Origin: Desulfobacterales bacterium
GTDB taxonomy: Bacteria > Desulfobacterota > Desulfobacteria > Desulfobacterales > C00003106
Reading direction: 5' to 3'
DNA length: 20,382 nt
Assembly (NCBI GenBank): GCA_030613165.1
Contig: JAUWMN010000002.1
Location: forward strand, 1-20,382
Of the stretch, positions 15,497-20,382 are shown piece after piece. How positions within the stretch are numbered: the first letter of the stretch is position 1; each line of letters opens with the position of its first letter. A program made the translations under genes and the position numbers. The notes beneath the pieces are model-generated. The model was given only the letters and a program-made list of their open reading frames with translations. It was not told where the DNA came from and did not search any database.

Positions 15497-16706
15497 TAAT
15501 ATCACAATAGTTATGAGGATATTCTTGCTATGTAACATTATCGCCTGGGCACTCTCCTGCGGGCCATTGGTGTTAGCATTTGGTATGAGAAAGGAAAAGT
15601 CTTGCATTTCGTGTCATGAGAAAACATACAAAAAAGATGCCAACCTAAGTTACTTACACACTTCTTTTCAGGACAAAAAGTGCGAGAAATGCCATGTAAA
15701 AACTAAAGGCGCTCAAGAGAGTGGGGGGTCACGGTGGGACATACTTGTGAAGCCTGAAATTGTAAGCCGCCCGGATTATTTGGCAGAGCATACTCTTTTG
15801 TTACAAGGGCTTGACAGAGGTGCGGTTTATGATATCAATATCATATCGCGTGATATGTCAGGTGATCAAGTAATAACGGAATTAAGAGATGTTATACCGT
15901 TAAAAGTTAGTAATGTAAAAACAGAAGACCAAATCCCCCCGGTGATATCCGCTGTTAAAAACGGGCCGGTGATAAAGAAAAATTTTCTTGAGACTACTAT
16001 TTTCTGGGATACTGATGAACCTGCTACCGGCGGTGTCGAATATGGCTTGTCTACTAAATACGGTAGTCATGCTGTAGACGATACCTTAAAAAGACATCAT
16101 GAGATAACTCTTTCAGGGCTTGAACAGGGAAAGGGGTACCATTATCGAGTAATATCCCAAGACATCCGAAGGAACCAATCTATATCTGAAGATTTTGTTT
16201 TTAATACCTCAAAAATATTCCCTGGTTTTTCCGCGAATACCCGGAAAACAGTACAAGGCGCGAAACTTGCGTTAAAACGATCCGATCTCTTTGTTTTGGG
16301 TACTGAGCTTGGGTTGCATATTGAAACAACAAAGCCCGCAACTGTTACTGTTGAATATATTAAAGTGAAGGACGCAGATATCTCTCGACTTTTGTCCGAT
16401 TCCGGTCAAGACGACAGTTCATCTGGAGAAAAACGTAAATTGCATAAGCCGGGGTTTCGGGTTGGAAAAGAGCTGTGTATAGACCTTTGTTACGAATGTC
16501 ACCCTCCTGATGTATTGGGAGTTAGTCATCCGGTAGGAGTATCGCCAAAAGGCGGAGGAACGAAGGTGCCCGAAGATCTGCCAATGTTGGAAGGTGCCAT
16601 TATTACCTGCGTCACCTGCCATAACGGGCACGGAGGAAACCTTCGATATTTTGCCCGAAAAAGGGTGAGCAGGGAAATTTGCAATTCCTGTCACGATAGT
16701 TATTAA
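15483..16706 (+). CDS. Pentaheme c-type cytochrome with central Fn3-like domain
   Basis: The product is up to 407 aa. TTG 15483 is supported by AAGGGG 7 nt upstream and overlaps the previous gene by 14 bp; ATG 15513 is an alternative with no ribosome site. The signal segment ends A-L-S-C (possible lipobox, residue 26). Heme motifs are CISCH 41-45 and CEKCH 67-71 at the N-terminus, then a long spacer, then CYECH 336-340, CVTCH 376-380 and CNSCH 400-404. The spacer (about 85-300) contains an Fn3-like domain (about 150-242: T-T-I-F-W-D-T-D-E-P-A, V-E-Y-G, L-S-G-L-E-Q-G-K-G-Y-H-Y-R-V). The same arrangement occurs in purple-acid-phosphatase-type N-terminal domains. The split heme arrangement suggests two electron-transfer modules held apart by a beta-sandwich. 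It is probably part of the outer-membrane conduit. Confidence 0.85.
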   Translation: MRISNNITIVMRIFLLCNIIAWALSCGPLVLAFGMRKEKSCISCHEKTYKKDANLSYLHTSFQDKKCEKCHVKTKGAQESGGSRWDILVKPEIVSRPDYLAEHTLLLQGLDRGAVYDINIISRDMSGDQVITELRDVIPLKVSNVKTEDQIPPVISAVKNGPVIKKNFLETTIFWDTDEPATGGVEYGLSTKYGSHAVDDTLKRHHEITLSGLEQGKGYHYRVISQDIRRNQSISEDFVFNTSKIFPGFSANTRKTVQGAKLALKRSDLFVLGTELGLHIETTKPATVTVEYIKVKDADISRLLSDSGQDDSSSGEKRKLHKPGFRVGKELCIDLCYECHPPDVLGVSHPVGVSPKGGGTKVPEDLPMLEGAIITCVTCHNGHGGNLRYFARKRVSREICNSCHDSY

Positions 16707-16715
16707 TTGTTCAAC

Positions 16716-16752
16716 GAGGCAGTTTCAAAACGTTCAATTTTGAAACTGCCTC
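16716..16752. terminator. Perfect 15-bp hairpin between pentaheme and HAMP genes
   Basis: GAGGCAGTTTCAAAA (16716-16730) pairs perfectly with TTTTGAAACTGCCTC (16738-16752) around a 7-nt loop. It begins 10 nt after the pentaheme stop. On the plus strand it is followed by C-rich sequence, not a U-tract, so it may be a processing, stability or Rho-assisted site. Only 31 bp separate it from the next ATG. Confidence 0.6.
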
Positions 16753-16783
16753 CCCCGATTTACATTTTCAGAAAGGAAAGGCT

Positions 16784-17365
16784 ATGCCTGCGTCAGATAG
16801 GGCTCAATATAGGAGGAAATCAAAATTCTTCAATTTCTCTATCAAACAAAAGATGCAGTTTAACATGTTGCTGAAGATATGGATTACCCTGTTTATCGCT
16901 CTAATCGTATTTGGCACGGTTTTTTACTTTTACAGCGATATAACTATTGGGGATTCTTACCGCCAGTTTCATATAAAAGCTAAAAACTTTTTAGACTTTC
17001 TCCTCCCTGTGGTATTGTTAGGTTTCGGGGTTAGTCTTGTTTTGGGTTTTATAGGCGCTCTGTTTTTCCCTCATTCGATTGCGGGTCCTATCTATCGAAT
17101 TGAACGGGAACTCATTGAAATCGGTGAAGGTGATCTCAGCAAAAAACTGAAGCTCAGGAAAAAGGACAGCTGTAAAAATCTAGCAGAAAATGTCAATAAG
17201 ATGGTTGACGAACTAAGAGACAAGATCAAAAAAATAGGTGACTATTCTGACAAAATCGCAAGTCTTGTTGATACGCCCGAGGCGGCGAGGTCCTCTAAGG
17301 TAATAGAGGATATAAGAAATACAACTGAAGCGCTTAAGAAAGCTATTAACGAATTTAAATTATAA
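16784..17365 (+). CDS. Two-TM HAMP-domain membrane protein without output domain
   Basis: The 193-aa product has a short basic N-terminus, then TM1 (about 30-50), a short periplasmic loop of about 20 residues, TM2 (about 72-94), and a HAMP domain (about 95-150: A-G-P-I-Y-R-I-E-R-E-L-I-E-I-G-E-G-D-L, N-K-M-V-D-E-L-R). A C-terminal helical, probably coiled-coil tail follows. No kinase, methyl-accepting, GGDEF or other output domain is present. HAMP modules transmit conformational signals between membrane sensors and cytoplasmic effectors. As a stand-alone protein it might modulate a partner kinase or chemoreceptor-like protein in trans, or act as an inner-membrane scaffold for the operon products. 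An AAAGGAAAGG site just upstream fixes the ATG. Function not assigned. Confidence 0.85.
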   Translation: MPASDRAQYRRKSKFFNFSIKQKMQFNMLLKIWITLFIALIVFGTVFYFYSDITIGDSYRQFHIKAKNFLDFLLPVVLLGFGVSLVLGFIGALFFPHSIAGPIYRIERELIEIGEGDLSKKLKLRKKDSCKNLAENVNKMVDELRDKIKKIGDYSDKIASLVDTPEAARSSKVIEDIRNTTEALKKAINEFKL

Positions 17366-17377
17366 TGAGTACCTGTC

Positions 17378-17953
17378 GTGGTGTTTGATCGGTGGATTTC
17401 TATACTTAGTGTTCTTTTGCCTCTCCTTTGGGGTTGTTCTCCCCTTTATCCTCCAAACACTTTCCTGAAAAAGGATTTGGAAAAATACAGGGTTAAGAGG
17501 GTGGCAGTAATCTCTTTTTTTAACAACACAAAGGTGAAGGAGGCGGGGGAGGTTGTTACCAGGGCCTTTGTCGAAGGATTGTTCGATCATAAAACCTTTG
17601 ACGTGGAATTCCCAGGGAATGTAAGGAAACTCCTTGTCGCTGAGAGGATAATAACAAGGAAGGGGATTGGAGATAACCATATTAAGCTGATCGGGAATAG
17701 GCTAAATGTTGATGCGGTCATTATCGGATGGGTTGACCAATATAGCAGGGGCAAGAAAGGAGAAGACACCACGATTCCCCTTGTTTCCGTCAATGCTAGA
17801 ATGGTTCATACGGCTTCCTGCTCCGTCTTATGGATAGGCCAAAACAGGCGAAGAGGGGACGACTACGTAACGATCCTCGATTTTGGCCGAATAAGTTCCG
17901 CAACCGCCCTTGCGCGCAAGGTGGTAGACGAACTCATAGAAACGATTCCATGA
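17378..17953 (+). CDS. CsgG/GNA1162-type lipoprotein (second copy)
   Basis: The product is 191 aa from GTG 17378, chosen because the signal peptide starts there (L-L-W-G-C, lipidated Cys20); the ribosome site is weak and the gene begins 12 bp after the HAMP gene. The mature part shows the same pattern as the lipoprotein at 13343: Y-R-V-K-R-V-A-V-I-S-F-F-N-N-T, T-F-D-V-E-F-P, L-N-V-D-A-V-I-I-G-W-V and a conserved S-V-L-W. Sequence divergence between the copies is high, so they are not a recent duplication. With the protein at 13970 this makes three members of the fold in one locus. The known roles of relatives (curli secretion pore, flagellar outer-membrane factor, peptidoglycan synthase activator) make an outer-membrane assembly or export role plausible. 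Confidence 0.78.
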   Translation: MVFDRWISILSVLLPLLWGCSPLYPPNTFLKKDLEKYRVKRVAVISFFNNTKVKEAGEVVTRAFVEGLFDHKTFDVEFPGNVRKLLVAERIITRKGIGDNHIKLIGNRLNVDAVIIGWVDQYSRGKKGEDTTIPLVSVNARMVHTASCSVLWIGQNRRRGDDYVTILDFGRISSATALARKVVDELIETIP

Positions 17954-18015
17954 TTAAACCCGTACTAAATTATGTTTCAACGCAATTTACATATTACCTT
18001 TGAGGTTGTTAAATC

Positions 18016-19671
18016 ATGATAAGTAATTTTTTTCTTAAACAACATATTACCTTGTTCCTATTGATCCTTATCTCTATTATAGCTCATGGGTGCGCTCTTT
18101 ACTCTGTTTTCCCTGAAGATTCGTCCGTTGTTGCAATAGTAAATAATTATAGCATTGATATAGATGCATTTCAAAAAAAGATCAGTCACATTCACAAACT
18201 TAAACCTATGGGAAAGTCGGGCGGTATAGATATTCAGCATATTGTAGAAGATATGATCAACAATCGCCTTATAATTCAAGAGAGTTACAGAGTAAAACTT
18301 GATGAAGATCCTCTCTTACAGGAGAAGGTTAACAAGTATCTTACAAGACGTTCTGTGATTCGGTTGAGAAAAGAAGAGGTTGACGACAAAATCAGTGTCA
18401 CGGAAGAAGAGTTGCGTGAATACTTCAATACATATTACGAAACTATAAAGGTTAGGCAGATAGTTACGAAAGACCGCAAAAAAGCCGAAGAGATTTTGCA
18501 GCTTTTAAGAAGTGGGGCAGACTTTGTTGATATAGCAACGGCAAAATCCGAGTGGGGCAATGAGCAAGGAGGCGATTTAGGGTTTATAAAAAAGGGGAAG
18601 ATGGATGAAGCTTTCGAGCAGGTAGCCTTTGCATTAAAAGAAGGTGCAATAAGTGATGTTGTGGAGATCGGTTCAAACTTTCATATTATACGGCTTGACG
18701 AGAGAAAACCTGCTCCGGAGGAAAAGTTTGAGAAGGCCAAAAAAAAGATTAAAAAGAAGCTCTTAAAAGAAAGAGAAACAAAAAGATCAACCGATTATCT
18801 CGCTGAGTTGAAAAGTAAAGCAGAAATTTGGATTGATACGGACCTCCTTCGTTCATTAGATCCAACGGCAAAAGACTGCAATGCGAGCATTGTAATAGCC
18901 CGGGTACATAAAAGGCCAATCACTACTTGTGATTTTATGGAGGAAGCGAGCCTGAGAATATCCAAACAGAGTAGGCGTCAGCGCAATTTAGAAAAGTCGG
19001 AAACGCTAAATCAGGAGATAGTAGATAGTCTGATTATTTTTGGGCTGGTGGAGGAAGAAGCACTGGGCCGAAATTATATGGATGATCCCTTATTTAAAAA
19101 AGACATCGTGGAATATAAAGAAAATCTGTTGATAAATTTTTTTAAACAAGAGATAATTTTCCCGAGAGCAATTCCGACCAAAAAAGAATTAAGGGAATAT
19201 CACGAGACTCATAAAGATGATTTTAAAAAAGACTATGAAGTATGGTTTGGAGAAATGGTGTTTGCGACCTCTGATGCTGCGGAAGCGGTGTTGAACGAAT
19301 TAAAGGGAGGTGCAAATTTTGAGTTCATGGCTTCAAAAGAGTCATTAAAGACACCACGTACCGGAGTTAATGTGTGGATTCCGCTTGGAAGCCTTTCCCC
19401 TGAGATGAGGGAAGGGATAAGTGACCTTGAGGTTAGCGGAATAAGCGAAGTTATACGGGATTCGAGAAAATGGAAGATAATTAAATTGAAAGGGAAAAGG
19501 GGGGGAGAACATAAAGAGTTTTCCCGTGTAGTCGCCAAGATAAGGCCGATTCTGGAAAAGAAAAAATTTAATGAGTGGCTACAAGAATATCTAAGGGAGT
19601 TGAAGAGAGTATCTTCTATTCATATCAACAAAAAGCTGTTGAATGAGTTATATACTAAGGGAATTCATTAA
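18016..19671 (+). CDS. SurA/PrsA-like lipoprotein with tandem parvulin units
   Basis: The 551-aa lipoprotein (I-A-H-G-C, Cys26) has a GAGG site 10 nt before the ATG. It contains two SurA-like units: helical chaperone region 1 (about 37-140), parvulin domain 1 (about 145-230, with G-G-D-L-G-F-I-K-K-G and F-H-I-I-R-L), helical region 2 (about 290-405) and parvulin-like domain 2 (about 407-495). In domain 1 the usual first His (R-H-I-L in active parvulins) is Gln (V-R-Q-I-V), while the second His (223) is kept. Domain 2 has lost both, with F-G-E-M-V and K-W-K-I-I-K at the matching places. This suggests a holdase-type chaperone more than a prolyl isomerase. PPIase genes recur beside nanowire and conduit cytochrome genes, so it probably helps cytochromes or the barrel reach the outer membrane in an assembly-competent state. 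Confidence 0.88.
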   Translation: MISNFFLKQHITLFLLILISIIAHGCALYSVFPEDSSVVAIVNNYSIDIDAFQKKISHIHKLKPMGKSGGIDIQHIVEDMINNRLIIQESYRVKLDEDPLLQEKVNKYLTRRSVIRLRKEEVDDKISVTEEELREYFNTYYETIKVRQIVTKDRKKAEEILQLLRSGADFVDIATAKSEWGNEQGGDLGFIKKGKMDEAFEQVAFALKEGAISDVVEIGSNFHIIRLDERKPAPEEKFEKAKKKIKKKLLKERETKRSTDYLAELKSKAEIWIDTDLLRSLDPTAKDCNASIVIARVHKRPITTCDFMEEASLRISKQSRRQRNLEKSETLNQEIVDSLIIFGLVEEEALGRNYMDDPLFKKDIVEYKENLLINFFKQEIIFPRAIPTKKELREYHETHKDDFKKDYEVWFGEMVFATSDAAEAVLNELKGGANFEFMASKESLKTPRTGVNVWIPLGSLSPEMREGISDLEVSGISEVIRDSRKWKIIKLKGKRGGEHKEFSRVVAKIRPILEKKKFNEWLQEYLRELKRVSSIHINKKLLNELYTKGIH

Positions 19672-19724
19672 TCAATGACGGCGTGGCGTTTTTTGATAGG
19701 TTCTGGATTTACAATTTTTTTATT

Positions 19725-19741
19725 GACTTATCCTGTAAGTC
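19725..19741. repeat. Small hairpin upstream of the heptaheme gene
   Basis: GACTTA (19725-19730) pairs with TAAGTC (19736-19741) around a 5-nt loop, preceded by a T-run. It lies in the 111-bp gap between the parvulin gene and the heptaheme gene. No U-tract follows on the plus strand, so the role is unclear. Confidence 0.3.
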
Positions 19742-19782
19742 TTGTCAACTAAAAGTAATTTTTAAAAAAGGTGCTTGAATAC

Positions 19783-20382
19783 ATGAAAAGAATGAGATCA
19801 GCATGTTGTCTTTTGCTAATTGGGGGAGTTGTTATCTGGAGTATTGTTTCTTGCGTGCAAAGGCCAGGGGTAAAATTTGCAAAGAGGAAATGTGTGGAAT
19901 GCCATCAGGAAAAGCTGACAACTTTCAAGGAGAATAAAGTAGTCCATTCCCCAATCTTGGAAGAAGACTGTGAGTCGTGCCACCGTCCGCATGGTGTAAT
20001 CGGAGGGGTCTATCTAAAGGTGGACGAGAAAAAAATTTGTTATACATGTCACAAAGACATCGCCAATATAATTAAGGCTAAACATGTTCATGCGCCTGTT
20101 AGGGATGAAAAATGTGTAAGTTGTCATAATCCCCATGCATCCATGAATAGAAAACTACTAAGAGAAAAAGACGAAGGACTCTGTTTTATTTGCCATAACA
20201 GGAAAACCTTCAAAAGAAAAACCAGGCACGCTCCATTGGCAAAAGAAGGATGTCTTTTTTGTCATGATTCCCATTCGTCGGATTATGAAAACCTATTGTC
20301 TGGTCCCGCTAACAAGGTGTGTGAGCAATGCCACAATTTTAAAAAGACGGGCTTTATTAATGGGCATTCCGGTTACGATGTG
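19783..20382 (+). CDS. Multiheme cytochrome lipoprotein, doubled-CXXCH type, cut at the window end
   Basis: The first 200 codons are open to the last base, so the gene continues beyond the window. It starts with a lipoprotein signal (S-I-V-S-C, lipidated Cys24). Seven heme motifs follow: CVECH, CESCH, CYTCH, CVSCH, CFICH, CLFCH and CEQCH. The recurrent C-x-x-C-H-x-x-H pattern (CESCHRPH, CVSCHNPHAS, CLFCHDSHSS) is typical of the doubled-CXXCH family, in which the extra His supplies the distal ligand of a neighbouring heme. The ATG follows AAAGGTG by about 10 nt. It is the last visible member of the operon and is probably lipid-anchored at the outer membrane, where it could hand electrons between the periplasmic dodecahemes and surface cytochromes. 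Total heme count is unknown because of truncation. Confidence 0.88.
   Translation, partial: MKRMRSACCLLLIGGVVIWSIVSCVQRPGVKFAKRKCVECHQEKLTTFKENKVVHSPILEEDCESCHRPHGVIGGVYLKVDEKKICYTCHKDIANIIKAKHVHAPVRDEKCVSCHNPHASMNRKLLREKDEGLCFICHNRKTFKRKTRHAPLAKEGCLFCHDSHSSDYENLLSGPANKVCEQCHNFKKTGFINGHSGYDV

Noticed and set aside
19675..19752. A 25-codon frame encoding a short hydrophobic peptide between the parvulin and heptaheme genes.
   Set aside because: The ribosome-like AAGGGA lies about 13 nt away inside the previous gene, the peptide is not recognisable, and chance AT-rich hydrophobic frames are common.
1..20382. CRISPR arrays, insertion sequences, tRNA genes or integration sites.
   Set aside because: Scanned by eye; no regularly spaced repeats, transposase-like frames, tRNA-like cloverleafs or flanking duplications were seen.

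Overview
The window looks like an extracellular electron transfer (EET) island from a Gram-negative, diderm anaerobe. The best guess is Desulfobacterota (Geobacter-like or sulfate-reducing lineages) or Nitrospirota. The reasons are the density of multiheme c-type cytochromes (six genes, about 49 canonical CXXCH motifs plus three variant ones), many lipoprotein signals, an outer-membrane beta-barrel, and secreted FlgD-Ig, NHL, YVTN and Fn3 domain proteins of the kind common in those phyla. No rRNA, tRNA or taxonomic marker is present, so the phylum is an inference.

Left arm (minus strand, about 5871 down to 188). A six-site cytochrome resembling the Geobacter nanowire protein OmcS (4891-5871) is followed by a 702-aa secreted FlgD-Ig/Asp-box/NHL/Fn3 protein (2429-4537), a small secreted Fn3 protein (1583-2368), and a predicted octaheme cytochrome (188-1564). 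The octaheme reading frame is interrupted by one TGA that falls exactly on the first Cys of its first heme motif. A short TPR-gene remnant (70-165) lies beyond it. The 353-bp gap at 4538-4890 carries an extended -10 promoter and a cluster of TGCA boxes.

Centre (plus strand, 6534-8258). Two tandem, paralogous, twelve-site periplasmic cytochromes form a unit closed by a strong intrinsic terminator (8342-8384). The first has CXXCK in place of its eleventh CXXCH.

Right arm (plus strand, 8553 to the window end). A good sigma70-type promoter (8454-8482) leads into a long co-directional series: an NHL-repeat protein, a YVTN beta-propeller lipoprotein, a 711-aa beta-barrel with an inserted discoidin-like domain, a CsgG/GNA1162-type lipoprotein, a TolB/CsgG-like protein with Ig-like modules, a pentaheme Fn3 cytochrome, a two-TM HAMP protein, a second CsgG/GNA1162-type lipoprotein, a lipoprotein with two SurA-like parvulin units, and a heptaheme lipoprotein cytochrome cut by the window edge.

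How they may work together (inference): the dodecaheme pair would carry electrons across the periplasm, the barrel with lipid-anchored cytochromes would form an outer-membrane conduit, and the OmcS-like protein would be the extracellular filament or terminal carrier. The parvulin lipoprotein, the CsgG-fold lipoproteins and the propeller proteins would serve export, folding and surface assembly. The most unusual points are the TGA-for-Cys heme site (selenocysteine, recent nonsense mutation or sequencing error), the CXXCK and CX5CH heme variants, and three CsgG/TolB-fold proteins in one EET locus.
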